Part shown: in pieces, positions 1 to 15,100 of the stretch | How the letters are laid out: each line of letters begins with the position of its first letter | Position numbering within the stretch: position 1 is the stretch's first letter | Origin: Zopfochytrium polystomum | Lineage: Eukaryota; Chytridiomycota; Chytridiomycetes; Chytridiales; Chytridiaceae | DNA: 64,000 bases | Direction: 5' to 3' | Assembly (NCBI GenBank): GCA_025765615.1 | Contig: JAIVFJ010000009.1 | Coordinates: 248,001-312,000, forward strand | The notes under the pieces: model-generated | The model's input: only the letters and a program-made list of their open reading frames with translations | What the model was told of the DNA's origin: nothing | Database searches by the model: none | Made by a program: the position numbers and the translations under genes

Positions 1-47
1 AGACTGGCTGCTTTGTTCTAATAAGCATTCCAAAAACAAATATGTAG

Positions 48-3000
48 AAATTGCGATCGACAACCCTTGAAATCATTCACCGCTTCCCACAAAAAGAGCC
101 ATTTCGAGCACATGCAGCGCCGCTAATGGAGCAGCTGCTGAATGTCGTAAAGACTGACAATGAAGAAAATGCGCTAGTAGCCATTAAAGTCATCAATGAT
201 TTGCACCGCACTTACCGGCAGGAGATGGAGACTTTTGTCAAAGATTTCTTGGATATTGTGCTTCAGATGTATCAAAATATGAAGCAGGCAGTGAAGGACA
301 TGTTTGAGGCCGTGAGTGAATTGTATTTTCCATCCTGTTATGAACCCCAAGTGTCGCTCAACCTACCCAAATTCTGTTGATAATTCCAATGAAGGATGGC
401 GATCCTCCAACCGGATATTTACGGAGTATGTTTTCATTCAAGACTCTCACCGAGTGCCCTGCCATTATTGTACTTTTCATACACAGTTTTGGTGCTAAGT
501 ACGCTGTCACATTTCAAATCTTCATGCCTGCTCTGCTTGAGGTGACCCATTTCTTCCTGGTACGAATTGTTTTCTAAATATTTGAGTTAGGTGCTGGCTT
601 TGCAGCCCACAGCACAGGCCACTGCACATGAAGCTGCCACAGCAACTGGAAAGCCATTCATTGGAATGAGCCCTGATATCAAGAATAAAACAGCTTATGT
701 TGACTTCAAGTCCATGCAAACAAAGGTGAATCAGATCGATGTTTGTTCACTGTGTTAACACTTTCTGCAGACCGTTTCTTTTATTGCATTTTCATCCAAA
801 CACATTTCACTTCGTCAGTCTCATGAGGCTGTTGCAAGTGCAATTATGACACTTCTGAAAGACTGCCCCCCAGAATCGTCTTCTGCAAGAAAGGTCTCCA
901 ACATGATGATGTGTTATTTACAAAATCAGAAGTAACCGTACAAATTTCCAGGACCTTCTCATTGCTGCTCGGCACTTGTGCTCAAAAGATTGCAAGTCAG
1001 ATGTTGATTTTCGAAATTCATTCCGATCTTACATCGAGATGCTGATGGATGAAAATGTGCTACTTGGCACCAGTGTCACAGTGCGAGAAACACAAAGGTA
1101 AGAAATGTCACCATTCTACTGAACAATTGACTCACATTACTGTAATTAGGTCATGGGCCTATAGTGTCCTTGTTGAACTGATCCAGCAAATGCGAGCAGA
1201 TCTCAGTTGGGCCCAGCTGGGAAGGGTGCTGTCAGTATACTGCCGACATCTCCACGATTATAGCTTCTCTCCAAGCAGCCAAGTAATTTGTTTAAGGTTT
1301 TTACTGAGCCTGGTTGAGGCCATTGGCGATAAGGCTGGTGCATCAGAAGGTTTGTTTGATGGAGCAAACGTGCCAGTAACATCATTTCCAGTGCGGAGGG
1401 TGTATGTAGGAATGCTTGAGTGCATAGCCCTCAAGTTTACTGCTATGAAAGCTGCGTTTCCTGCCACAATTAAAATGTGGCACAAACGGAAAAGCACACC
1501 AATATCCATAAATCATGAGAATATGGCTTCAGGAGTGGAGTTAGAAAGCTTCATGGACCTTGGACTTTCACAACCAATCAGAACAACTGCTAGGCCCTTT
1601 GATCAGTCCCCTGATTTAATGAAAGGTGGAGTAATATCCCTTCTCTTTAATAATAAGGTATAATTGATCTGTTTCCAGAGGCAAAGCTGCTCTTGAAAAC
1701 GATGATACAAGGCATCAGGCAGCTTGTGGTAGGCCTTAAGGCAGTGAAGACGGCTATTTCGCACCAGGGCATGACTCCTGATGCTGACATGAACCTAATC
1801 CTGCACTATGAAGAAGAAGTGACAATCTTCATACAAATATTCAAGGATGGTCTGAAGTGTTTCAACTACTTTGCTGCTGAGAATTTTGGGCCTGATGGAG
1901 CTCTTCTTGAAACATCGGACAAAGCCTCTCCATCTGTCAGCAAGGATGAACGTGAAGTTTTCGAACTTTTTGCAAGTGTCTTCACACTGGTGGAGCCTCA
2001 CTTATTCCTGGAGATTCTTGCACCAAATATGGAGTACTTGTTTGAATGCATTTTGGAGAGTCCAACTCTTCAGGCTCTCCCTCACTATTTCCTTGGCGTT
2101 GTCAACTCACCTCAGCCAGTCAACAATCGTCCACCACCTGACTTTTCAGCTGTGTCCCCTCACGTAGCAGGGCTTTTGTTAACATTTTTGGTGAAGAGAT
2201 TGGAAAAACTCAAGTCTGGAGATCAAGTTTACTCTGCATGCATGCTGCGACTATTCAAAGTTGTGTTCATGTCAGTATCAAAATTTCCTGAGAAGAACGA
2301 GAGTGTTCTCCGCCCATACATCGGAGTGATCATCACAAGCTGTATGAAGCTGTCTTCACAATGTGAGGACCCTATGAACTATTTTATGCTCTTGCGGGCT
2401 CTGTTCAGAAGCATTGTTGGAGGAAGATTTGAGGCTTTGTTCCAAGAAGTTCTTCCACTTCTGGAGGTTTTGCTTGAAGGGCTTAACAATTTACTTGTTA
2501 CAGCTCAGAAAAAGCAAATGAAGGAACTCTTTGCTGAGCTATGTCTATCTGTTCCAGTTCGACTCACAGTTTTGTTACCGTATCTATCTCTGCTGATGAA
2601 GCCGTTAGTTCTTGCTTTACAATCTGGTCCTGATCTTGTGAGCCAAGGATTAAGGACACTGGAACTGTGCGTCGACAATTTGACTCAGGACTTTTTGGAG
2701 CCAATAATGGCACCTGTTCTGGAAGATTTGATGAACGCCTTGTGGAGCCACTTGCAACCCTTCCCTTACAAGACAGAGCATAGTCACAGTACAATGCGCA
2801 TTTTGGGTAAACTAGGTGGTCGAAATAGGAAGCTGTTGAAGAGCCCAATGCGATTGAACTACAATGAGAACCTGCAGTCTGGAATCATTGTGTCGTTCCA
2901 GTTTCAAGCTTCTGAGCAGCTGCATTATCTATCGCTGGATAAGCCTTTGGATGTTGCACTTAGAGTGATGGAAGATGCCAATTCATCTGAATTTTCTCGA

Positions 3001-6000
3001 AAGCAGGCACTCTGTTTGGCTAAGTCCCTTCTGCCACTTCTGATCGATTTCAAACACTCTGTTCTGGACTGGAAGATACTGCAGGAGACATCAATGGATA
3101 TAGACCTGATGGGTGGAGCAAATGAAGTTACAGAACATTCTGATTCACCGTTTTCTGATGCTCCAATGATGCCTCGTGACAAACGAGAGGTCCAGGACAA
3201 GGCTCTTTGCAAAATTCTCACACTACTCTTTGCGGGCTTGTCAGTTTCAGAATTCAAGGATGAAGTCTCTGGACTCCTCAATGACCTTTGCCGTCATTTT
3301 GCTCTGCTCTGTGTGGCTGAACATGTGGATGTCACGAGGAAGAAGCCTTCTTACCCAGAGAATGCCGATGCTTCAGCTCAGATGGGCTCACAAGTGGAGG
3401 GCTTCATTGATGCACTTGTGAAGGGAATCACTGCCTCAAATTCAGACTATCAGCAGAGAGCCCTTGATTCACTGAAGCTGTTCTATTCTACTTGCAAGGA
3501 GAAGCTTGCAGAAGGATCAGTTGCTGCTCCCCATGAATTGCAAGTATTCCATTCTTTGGCATCTAAATTCTGCTCGTCTTGCTATAAGCAAGACCGGCCA
3601 GAGAAAAAAGGCGGCTGCCTTGGTATTTTTGTGCTGATAGTCGATTTGGATCTTGGCCTTAACTGGGTTATGGACCATGAACTGGAATTTGCAAAAGCCT
3701 TGCTGTATGTCCTGAAAGATACTGCCCCAGAATTTGCAGCCCGAAGCGTTGATGAGGCAACCTCAACCCTCATTCAAGTAGTTGAAGATTTGCCACCAGC
3801 CACTGGAATCTGAGGACGGAAGTTCAGAAAGGCATCCTAAGTTTAATAGCCTTATATCCCTTCTTATCTCCGAGTTGTCAAACTCAAACCGTGGTGTACG
3901 TGAGGCAATTCAGTCGTCCTTTGACGTTCTAGCCAAGTTGACTTCCACAAATGTGACTGACTTGCTGTTGCCTGTGCGGGATCGACTTTTGTCCCCAATA
4001 TTCTCGAAACCACTTCGGGCCCTTCCATTTGCCATGCAAATTGGGCACATTGACGCAATCACATATTGTCTGAACTTACGACCATCACTGCTGACTTTTA
4101 GCGAGGAGCTTGTCCGCCTTTTGCATGAGGCCTTGGCTCTTGCGGATGCTGAAGATCAAGCCCTTGTGAGCAAGCCAACACACTACAAGAACTCATCTTC
4201 TTTGACCAATCTACGTGTGGTATGCATCAAGCTATTGTCTTCAGCAATGTCATGTCCAGACTTTGCTGGCCAAACAGCTCTCTTGTCCACTCGAGCTCGG
4301 ATTATTTCTGTCTTCTTCAAGTCCTTGTATTCAAAGTCACCTGAGGTGGTGGACTTTGCCTATAAAGGTAGATTATAGTTTTTCTTATCATATTCAGTTT
4401 TAACAAAGCATAAACTTAGGGCTTCACCAGGTCCTAAGCCAGCAACACAAGCTTCCAAAGGAATTGCTTCAAGCCGGGCTGAAGCCAATATTGGTGAACT
4501 TGTCAGACTACAAAAAGCTGACAGTTTCAGCGTTGGAAGGCCTTGCCCGACTTTTGGAACTTTTGACAAACTATTTTAAAGTGGAGATTGGGAGGAAGCT
4601 ATTGGATCACCTTCGACAGTGGGCCGATCCAGCTATGTTGGAGAATGCAGCAAACCGCCCAACAGATGACATTGAGGAGATCAAAGTTATTGTTGCTATC
4701 TTGGATGTGTTTCACCTTCTGCCTCAAACAGCAAACATTTTCTTGGATGACCTCATCAATGTTCTGTTGGCGTTGGAGGCAAAAGTGAGACGAATTCATT
4801 CCAGCCCATTCCGCCCCCCTTTGATCAAATTTATGAATCGCTATCCAACTGACACTGTGGATTACTTTCTCGAGCGACTTGGGCATCAGTCATTTAGCAG
4901 ATTTTTCTTGCAGGTGTTGGGATCCCCCAGTGCGCAGCAATTACGATCAGAGGTGATTGGCAACATCTCGAAATTGCTTGCTGCAACCTATGAGCATGTT
5001 GACACAAGAAGAGCCAGTGGGGCCTTCATTGTGGGAGAGCTGCTTAAGCATGAAGTGGATTGGCTGCTCAACGAGCCTTCTTTGTTGTCTCATCTTAAGG
5101 CACATTGGCTTCATATTCAAGGGCTCCAGATGCCACTAGATCAACTAAGTAGTGATGGCCAGGAAGTGCGACAAGTTTTGGACATTTTTATTGTGATTTG
5201 CTCAAAGAATCACAATGAACTGGATCTTCTTTTCTATATTATGGAGGCTTTCAGGATGAATTCGCTGCAGGATCTCACTTTTGTGAAGATTTTCTTGTAC
5301 AATGAAGTATTCCAGCACTATACTCCAGGCGAGAAGCGGTTGGTTCTGCAGGAGTTTTTCCAGCGATTCAAGCAGGGGGTAATTTCTCAGCAAATGGCAG
5401 CAGTATGTTTGAGGTTCTTGATTACTCCAATGCTCCAGACATCATTTTCCAAAAATGATGTTGGGACAATCATTGATACAGAGCTGATTGAAGGAATACA
5501 CACACAGCTCTGGCGTCCATCAGCAGAAAATGGTGAATCAGGTAACTTTGATGCTGCAATTGAAATGATCCCTAAATTGCGAGACAGGAAACTTTGATGA
5601 TGCACTGAAACTGGAAATCCTTCAACTTTTGGCACTGCTTCTTCAATATGCACACGACTTCATTGTGAACGAGGCTCGAAAAGATGTTATCAAATATGCC
5701 TGGACAGTTCAGAAAATGGAAGATTTGACATGCAAGCAAGCTGCTTATGTTGTCAATGCGCGATTCATTCGACAAATTGACACAACTGCAAAGCTTGTTG
5801 CCCCTGTCTATGTGGCTTTGCTTCGAAATCACCAGCCTGACTGCAAAACACTTGTAAAGCAGGCCCTCGACATACTTGTACCTGTTATTCCTATTCGCCT
5901 GGGTCACACTGGAGCTGGGATACCAACATGGGTCCGCTGGATCCGAAAAATTCTTATTGGAGAAGGCCACACACTGCCACAGTTGGTCTCTATCTTGCAA

Positions 6001-9000
6001 CTCATCATTCGGCATGCAGACCAATTTTTGGAGAGTCGTGATCAGTTTATTCCCCACATTGTTTCCTCACTGAACCAGCTGGGATTGGCACCCTCCTCCA
6101 CAATTGAGTCAAAAACCCTGGCAATGGATCTGGCAGAGGTGGTCGTGAAGTGGTGCCAAAGTGTGGAATCTGTTACTATTCCAGCAAGCGTTGGCTCTGG
6201 CCATGATGATGCTGATGCAACTGGTGGTAGTGCTGGTAATAACTTTAAGGAACTCTTGATAACGTTCTTCATTCGATTTATGGGTTCAATGAATGAGGCG
6301 ATCTCTTCAAACTCATTGACATTCCGCTGCAAATTTCTTACGCAAGAGTGCTTGGATCTCTGGCCAGACATCAATATCCGGTACTCTTTCTTTGAGAAAA
6401 TTGCGTCAATGCCTGTTGCAGATGAAAACATGCTCATTCTTCTAAACTCGGCTGAACTCTTGGCAACTATTCTTGACCGGGTGTCACCAATGGGAACTGT
6501 CGGCAATTTGCCAATTATTCAAAAGTGCATTGAGCCATGGTTGCATTCTGATAACCCCCAGATCATCAAAAGCCTTTCTCCCATTTTGGATTCTCTATTC
6601 AAAGCAATGAGTTCATTGCAAGGAGCTATTCCAGATGCAGAACCATTGGCCGCCCAATTCTCAAAGAATGTGGAGGAAACTATCACTCAATCGCTTCAAA
6701 ACAATTCAAATGTCAGCCTGTTTGTACCCATTCTTGCTGTGTTTTGCAAGTATCATCCTGAATTTCTGGAGGAAAAGGCCTTAGCAGATGTCATGCGACA
6801 TTTTCAAAAGCTTGTGAAAGATCATCTATCAGTTATTGCACAGGCCACAGGACCCCCAGACAACGGAAAAGCAGAACCTGCAGAATTGATTGAACTGCTC
6901 CATATTCTCAAGGTCAAAGTTCCTTTCAGCAAGGAACATCGCCGCACTTTTCATGACAGTCTTGTCCAACTTGTTTCTGAGTCTATTGACACCTCAATTT
7001 TGAGGGTAATTTTGGGGATTGCGAAGGATTGGATTTTATTCAAGCAGGACTCCTTCCCAACACTGAAGGAGAAAGCAAATCTGATGGTCAAAATGATGAT
7101 TTTTGAGACTCGGGGAGAAGCAGCTTTGTTTGATGAATACTTGTCTATTGTGGCTGCTATCTATTCTGAACCTGCGCTGGCACGCTCTGAACTTACAGTT
7201 CGCCTGGAGAGGGCCTTTCTAATTGGAACAAGTGTGCAGAATCCAACAATGCGACGAAACTTTGTGGACATGCTTGGGGCCAGCTTGAACACCAGTGTTT
7301 ATAATCGCCTGCACTATATCATTGGAGTTCAAAACTGGGAGCCGATCGGTGGTCAATTTTGGCTTGCTCAGAGTCTTGATTTGCTTATCGGCTGTATTAA
7401 TGTCGATGGAAGGATCTGTGACGCTTCAACTTCAACCCGGATATCAAATCCCCTCTGCCATTTCTATACTGATTTGGAAGACACGGTGATAGGAGTGCTT
7501 GAAGGAAGCCAATTTTCGAAGACAATGCTGGAATCTCCCCTTGGTTTACTCTTCAGTGCCATTCGTGAAATGATTTTTTTGGACACAAAACTTGCTGCAC
7601 ACCTGTGGACAGAAATGTTTCCTATGTGCTGGAGCGTGATTCGCCCTGCTGAAAGGCAAACCCTGTCAAAACTGCTAGTGCCGTTGCTCGCAAGAGATTT
7701 CCATTTGCGACAAGCAAGCGCCAGGCCAAACGTTGCTGCGACATTCTTGGAGAGTGTGTGCAAGTCAACTCCAAGCATTCAACTTCCTGCTCAGTTGGTC
7801 AAGTACATTGGAAAGACTTACAATGCCTGGCACACAGCCCTTGATTTTCTGCAAAACCTAGCATCAGAGAGCACCCTGAAGCATGGCAATGTGACTTCCC
7901 GGGAAGAAGAGAGATTAAGGGACAGCCCCTTGGACGCACTGGCTGATATTTTGTGGAAGTTGTCTGAAGAAGATTACTTTTATGGACTCTGGAGGCGACG
8001 TTGCTTATTTGCTGAGACCAACAGTGCTATATCCTTTGAGCAATGCGGGCTGTGGCCTCAGGCACAAGTTCAATTTGAGAATGCACAGATGAAAGCACGA
8101 AGTGGTGTGCTCCCATTCACTGAGCCTGAGTACATTCTATGGGAGGAGCACTGGAGTCTTTGTGCACAAAAGCTGCAGCAATGGGATATTCTCACTGACC
8201 TTGCAAAGCAGGAGAATGATCCTGATCTCCTTTTAGAATGTGCATGGCGTTTGTCTGATTGGTCTGGAGAGAAGGAAGTTATCTCAGCAACCATACCTTT
8301 GTTGAAAGATGCCCAGTCTCCAAGGAAAAAGGTCTGTTGTAGCTCATCTGTGAATGATAGTAACAATGTTTTCCTTCCCAGATCTATGAAGCATTCCTTG
8401 TGATGACAAACCCAAATGGAGACAAAAACCTTATCCGCAAGCTCTGTGATGAAGGAGTGCAGTTGATGTTACAACAGTGGATAGCTCTTCCAAGTCGTAT
8501 TTCCAGCTGCCATGTTCCGATCTTGCACCAGTTCCAACTTTTTGTTGAGCTTCATGAAGCAACTCAGATCCAGGAGGTTCTTACTTGGACTACTGCAGCA
8601 AACATTGAGCAGAAGACAGTGGAGTTGAGGGGATTCCTGCAGTCCTGGCGTGAGCGACTTCCAAACATGTGGGATGACATAAATCTGTGGAGCGACCTTG
8701 TTCACTGGCGTCAGCATATTTTCTCACTCATCAACAAAGCATATCTGCCACTAATTCCACAACTATCTCAACCACCTGCAAACCCAAACAATCCGACTAT
8801 CTCTTATGCATATCGAGGGTACCACGAAACAGCTTGGATCATCAACCGCTTTTCCCACATTGCCAGAAAGCACCAACTTATGGATGTTTGCATATCTTCC
8901 TTGAGCAAGATTTACACCCTACCAAACATTGAAATCCCTGAAGCATTCTACAAGCTTCGGGAGCAAGCAAAATGTCACTTCCAGTCACCTGCCGAATACG

Positions 9001-11881
9001 CTACCGGATTGGACGTAATCAATAACACAAATCTGATGTACTTTTCAAATGCCCAAAAAGCGGAGTTCTGGACACTCAAAGGAATTTTCCTATCAAAGCT
9101 CAAGCTGAACCCTGAGGCAAACACAGCCTTATCAAGCGCCAACATGATTGACACAAGTTTGGCAAAGGGATGGGCAGCATGGGGTCAGTTCAATGATGAG
9201 TTGTTCAAGACAAAGCCAAAAGAAATCAAACACGGAGTTTCTGCTGTTAGCTGCTATCTACATGCTGCTGGAATTTATTCAAATGGACGATCTCGCAAAT
9301 ACATTGCCAGGCTTCTCTGGTTGCTTAGTTTGGATGATGAAGGACAGAGCATGATGAAAGTTTACGAGAACTTCAAGGGCGAGACTCCACTTTGGTTCTG
9401 GATAACGTTCATCCCTCAGCTCCTGACAGCACTTTCCAATAAAGAAGCACGGTATGCTAGAGTTATTCTCATGCGGCTTGCAAAAGCCCATCCTCAGGTA
9501 TGTATTTGTTCCATTTTGTGTAAAAATTGACTGTGGGCTATTTGCTTTCTTTTTTAGGCTTTGCACTTCCAGCTTCGAACAACAAAAGAGCATTATACGA
9601 TGATAAAAAAGCAAGCTGTTATGGCAGCAGCCACATCTGGTCGGCCTGCAGAGTCGGCCGAAGATACATCAAACGATCAGATGGACACAAGTGGCTCCAA
9701 TAATCCTGGTGCTGCTGGTGGGGCAGGGGGAGCCAGCACCGCTCGCCGACAGCCCTGGGAGTATTTAGATGAAGTCATGGCGCTCTTGAAAACAGCATTC
9801 CCGCTGTTGGCACTGACCATGGAAACAATGGTGGATCAGCTATCACAGCGATTGAAGCCCACCACAGATGAAGACATCTATCGCCTCATTGTTGCCCTGC
9901 TCAATGATGGTGTTCAGGTTGGACTTGGGTGCCTCTTTTATCTGGATCTTTCTCTGACAGATCATTTGAAACCAGCAACTTGCAAAAGACCCAAGTGAGA
10001 ATGGAGCATTGTGCCAGGCCACTGAGTCAAATCTTGCGAGGTTTGCCGAAAGTATGAAACCTAATCATATGAAGGTGTGAATGATTTAATGGCATGCTTG
10101 CACTTGCACCTGTATTGAGCTGAACTTTACTTAGTACAAAGCTGCCTTTGAGGCTGACTTCATTAAGAGCAAGCCAACCTTGATGCAGCTTGTCTCCCGC
10201 TTCCGCCAATGGCGTGACAAGCTTGAAAATCTGCTGGACAGTCGTCCAAGAAAGCAGCACCTTGAGCATTTCAGCCACTACCTTGTTGAATTTGAGTACC
10301 AAAAGTTTGATGAGATTGAAGTTCCAGGACAATACTTTCTGGTGAGGAAATTGAGAACAAGTACTTTTCTGGACAGAAAGCTTACTACAACATTGATCAG
10401 CTCAAAGACTCCAACAAAGACTTTGTTCGAATCGACCGATTCCTACCTGAAGTTGATGCTATTCGAGGCCACAGTGGTTGCTACAGACGAATCACAATCT
10501 GCGGGCATGATGGCTCATTGCATCCATTCAATGTTCAACATCCAGCACCTAGGCATGGTCGACGGGAGGAACGAATAGTCCAGCTGTTCCGAATATTGAA
10601 CAGGTTTGATAATCTTCTTCTAACAGAGCCTTGAAACTCATTTCCTGGGATATTGTCAGCATTTTGGATCGGAAGAAGGAGAGTCGGAGTCGAGGACTGT
10701 CTTTCCACCTTCCGTTGATTGTGCCCCTGGCTCCCCTCATTCGGCTGGTCCAAGATGATCCGTCATACAAAACATTGCAGGAAATCTACGAAGACTACTG
10801 TGTGAGAACTGGCATTGCAAAGGATGAGCCTGTCATCACATACATTGGCAAAGTCCGTGAATTGTTTGCCACTGAGGACCTCTCAAAGCGCGGGGTAATT
10901 CTTCCTTTTGAGGATACGCCATAACTTAACCTGCTGCCTTTTACAGAAAGTAGATATTCTTAACTTGAAAGCTGAGTTGATGGAGGACATTGCCTCAAAA
11001 ATGGTTCCGGAGAACATTCTTTCCAACGTAAGGGGACACTTCATCATTCCGTTTGATTTGAATCCAAACGCCTGCTTCTAGTTCATGATTAAGTCGATGG
11101 AAACGTACTCGGACTTGTGGCACATTCGCAAACAGTTCACACTTCAAATGGCGGCTGTGAGCTTCATGACGTTTGTCCTGTGCATTGGGCATCGCTACCC
11201 TCAGAAGATGCACATTGCGATGCAATCTGGAAATATTTGGTCGTCTGACATGCTTCCATGTACGTATTGTTGCCCGTTCTGTGAGTTCCCAGAGTTTCAA
11301 AGTTTAACGTTACGGTCAGCTCTTTCAAGCGCAACGTTCTTGATCACCAACACAGAGTCTATTCCATTCCGCTTGACCCCAAATATTCAACATTTCATAA
11401 CACCAATTGGTCTTGAAGGGGTCTTCTCAGGTGGGCTGATGGCCATTGCAAGATCACTCACAGAGCCTGAGGTGAGTTAACTTGGAGAGAAGAAAACATT
11501 GATAAGAAACATAATATTTACGACTTTCATTACTACAGTACGAGCTGGATGACTTCCTCAGCATATTCATTCGCGACGAGCTCATTACATCCCAGACAGC
11601 CTCACGCAAAGCACTTATGCCTGACGTTCAAGTGCGTGACCTGGTGTACCAAAACTCTGACTTGATTATTAAACGGGCACAAGCCCTTGCGTGTAAGGCC
11701 GAGAGAGAGAAGGTTTGTGAATCTCTACTTGTTCAATTCATGTGGGAGTGATTCTCAATTTTTGCACCAGGGTGCCGAGGCTGGTCAGTCTTGCAACCAG
11801 TCGATTTTGGACTTAATCAGCCATGCTGGGAACCCCCTCAAGCTGGCACAAATGGATCCGACTTTTATGGCGTCACTGTAA
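48..11881 (+). CDS. TRA1: TRA1/TRRAP, PIKK-family pseudokinase (5' end outside window)
   Basis: Scaffold subunit of the SAGA and NuA4 histone acetyltransferase complexes; in the nucleus it binds activators and recruits the complex. The window opens inside an intron that ends in TATGTAG just before the first visible exon, so the N terminus is missing. HEAT-type helical repeats run from the left edge to roughly 7.3 kb, followed by the FAT domain (to about 10.1 kb). The kinase-like fold (10.6-11.5 kb) contains [10 protein letters not shown] and [18 protein letters not shown]. The FATC tail ends [16 protein letters not shown] before TAA. The kinase-like region lacks the usual PIKK catalytic DRH and DFG-type motifs, as known for TRRAP/Tra1. 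At least ten short introns are needed to keep frame, for example near 311, 724, 1096, 8332 and 9497. The gene is convergent with urease, with about 280 bp between stop codons. The family assignment is firm; exact exon edges are less sure. Confidence 0.93.
5541..5618 (+). repeat. Tandem near-duplicate that defines a 46-nt intron in TRA1
   Basis: GGTAACTTTGATGCTGC at 5541 recurs as GGAAACTTTGATGATGC at 5587, 46 bases later, matching at 15 of 17 positions. A GT donor at 5542 and an AG acceptor at 5586-5587 would remove exactly one repeat period. The spliced reading is [11 protein letters not shown] and continues the TRA1 frame; without splicing the frame ends at TGA near 5596. The first copy still reads [10 protein letters not shown] in frame. 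This is the arrangement expected if a coding segment containing AGGT was duplicated in tandem and became an intron. Confidence 0.6.
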
Positions 11882-12159
11882 CAATTGCATCACTGAGGGA
11901 AAAGCAGAGAATAAGAAACAAAGCACTTTTATTGTGAAACGTGGCCTTTTTCTGCTAAAACTAGTGGACACCCAGACCCTATATTGGCTGCCAGTGGTGC
12001 TGGGTGTAAATCTGTGAGAGATTCTGAAGTACCTCACGTTGAGGTACCACACGTTTATCAATGTTCTGAGGCTCAAATCCTCCGATGGCACGAACTCAGA
12101 GCAAAAACATTTAACTACATTGCCTGTTCCCAGGGCCAGTGTGTTTTCAATTTTGCATT

Positions 12160-15100
12160 TCAAAACATGAAGAGCCCTTGCGCCAATGGAACCTCCTTTG
12201 CTGGTTCCATCTTGACCTTCTCGCCATTCACCGTCACCTCATACGTCTCAGCCTCCACCGAGATTGTCGGAAGGACGTCATTGAGCTTCATATCCTTCTT
12301 CCCAATGCCGCGGCACTTTTCCACAGCTACCACTCGTTTGCCCAGCTCGTAGCTTTGGACGAGTCCACCAGACATTCGCTGAAGGGACACGTGGGAGACA
12401 AATGCGATGCTGCAGTCTTGCGCTGCAGCCGGGTGTGCAGCGAACATGGGCCGCATAATGACCGGTTGTGGGGTGGGGATTCTGGACGATAGGCAGTGTA
12501 ATGGATTATGATGAGAGAAAAATCATGCACGCATGGGAGGGGTGGAAAATTCAAATACTCACGAGGCATTGGCGTCTCCCATCTGACTGTATGCAATCAT
12601 TCCCCCTTTAATAACGAGTTCTGGCTTCGCTCCAAAGAACTCTGGCTTGTACATAACAAGATCTGCAAACTTTCCTGGCTCGACAGATCCAATGATGTGG
12701 CTCATGCCATGGGCTATCGCTCTTAAATCGCAGTAAACAAATGCACAGGCCGATTGGTCAGGGAGTAACTTAAATGGTCCAAATCACACTCACGGGTTGA
12801 TTGTGTACTTTGCTATGTATCGCCGTATCCTAAAATTATCTGCCTTGTTTGCCGGCCCATCCAGCACACCCCTCATCTTCTTCATCTTGTCTGCCGTCTG
12901 CCAAGTTCGTGCAATAACTTCGCCGACTCTTCCCATTGCCTGCGCATCAGAGGATATGATCGAAATTGCGCCCATGTCGTGAAGCACATCCTCTGCCCCA
13001 ATGGTCTCTCCGCGGATACGTGACTCAGCAAATGCAATGTCCTCAGGTATGTCCTTTGATAAGTGGTGGCAGACCATAAGCATATCAAGGTGCTCGTCGA
13101 GGGTATTAATGGTGTAAGGGCGAGTCGGGTTGGTAGAGGAGGGAATGACGTTGGAAATGCCGCAGACAGTGATAATATCAGGCGCCTTTCAAAACAGACA
13201 AAACGCTGGATCAGACCAAGACACTGTATAATTCACTTACGTGACCGCCCCCAGCACCCTCACTGTGATATGCGTGAATTGTTCGTCCTTTGAATGCTTC
13301 AATTGAGGTTTCAACAAAACCAGATTCGTTCAGGGTGTCTGTGTGGATATTTGCCTTTTGCCATCGGACAATCTGAGACCACTCGTTGTTGACCCTATCC
13401 TCCTCACCTGAACATCGTAAAGGTCGCAAATGCTCAAGCACGCGTCGATAGCAGCAGGGGTTGTTCCCCAGTCTTCATGAAGCTTGACGAGCATTTCAAT
13501 CAATTCGTTTTTCAATTGAAGTTCCTTACCTTCAAGCCAATTGCTCCAGCCTTGATTTGCTCATGAAGGCCCTCAGGAGATGCAGAGTTTCCTTTTCCGG
13601 TGAATCCAAAATTTAAGGGAATTGTATCAGTTGCTTGCAGCATCATTTTCAGGTGCGCCGAGCCAGGCGTGCACGTTGTCGCATTAGTCCCAGTGTTTGG
13701 CCCTGTCCCACCACCAACGAGTGTTGTGATACCAGTTGCAATGGCCTTTATAAAGGGTTAAGTCACTTCATGGACTGCTGTGTGGAATACTATTTTACCT
13801 CGGTACAAATTTGTGGACAGATAAAATGAACATGCGCATCAAAGCCGCCAGCAGTAATGATTTTGCCTTCGGCCGAAAGAACTTCAGTCGTCACACCAAT
13901 AACCATATCGGGAGAAACCCCGGCCATAACGTGAGGATTGCCCGACTTGCCAATAGCTTTGATAAAGCCATTCTTAACACCGATGTCGGCCTTTCAGTGA
14001 AGGTTAATGGCAAATCAATGAAGAATTTGGGCAACCTTGTAAATACCCGAGTAGTCGACTATGATGGCGTTCGTTATCACCAAGTCCAGAACGTCTGCCT
14101 CTCCCACTCCCGTTACCTGACCCATGCCCTCGCGGATGACTTTCCCTCCTCCAAATACTGCCTCGTCCCCATATACGGTGAAATCATTCTCAATTTCTAG
14201 GTACAGCTCGGTATCTCCCAAGCGCACCCTATCCCCCGTTGTAGGACCATACGTGTCAGCGTATCGTTGGCGGTCCATGGAATACGGTGAAGGAATTGGC
14301 AACGGGGCTGACAGGGCTAGGTGGCGGATTCCTCGCGATGCTAAACCTGCGAGAATGGCTGGGATGCGGGAATAGTCGACAGGGCCAGAAGCGACTCCAT
14401 TGCCTCCATGGATGATTTTCTGCCCAGAAATCTCGACCAGAGATACAACTTTTGACTCTCCTTTTCTCGAATCAATGGCCCGTTAAAAAACATTCCCGTC
14501 AAGCCCGTTTGAAATACCTGGTTCAAAACGAACAGCGGTTCCGGCGGGTATGTTTAGTCTGAAGCCGTACGCGGCACCTCGGTCGAATTCAAGATCCTTG
14601 TTTGTTTCGATAAAGTGATAGTGGGAGCCGACCTGGTGAGGTTTGCGAGCAACGTGAGTTTTGACTCATAATGACGACCGCATGTGCCACACCCAACTTG
14701 AACAGGTCGGTCACCATGGTTTGTAACGCGAATGGAGCGAAGTTCCCGTCCGCTGTTCAACGTTATAGCACCGTCCTTTACGATAACGGCCCCTGTCACG
14801 TTTGCACGCTTGAGAATCACGTTTGCCACGGGAGAAACATCGCAACTCACCGGGCGCAACGTCATCCGCGTCCATCGTCGCGGGAAATACACCCGCTCCA
14901 GGCACCGGTAAAAACGAGCCGTACAGCGCCACGCTCAAATCCGCGTCATCCCCGGCAATGGGCGAATGGACTGTGACCAGCTTCGTGCCGTCTGGGAACG
15001 TGCCTTCGACCTGGACTTCGTGGAGGGTGTGCGGTACCCCGGAGAGAACGTGCCGTCGGCCAAGCATTTTGCGACCAAGGTCCATCAGCTTAGGGGCGAA

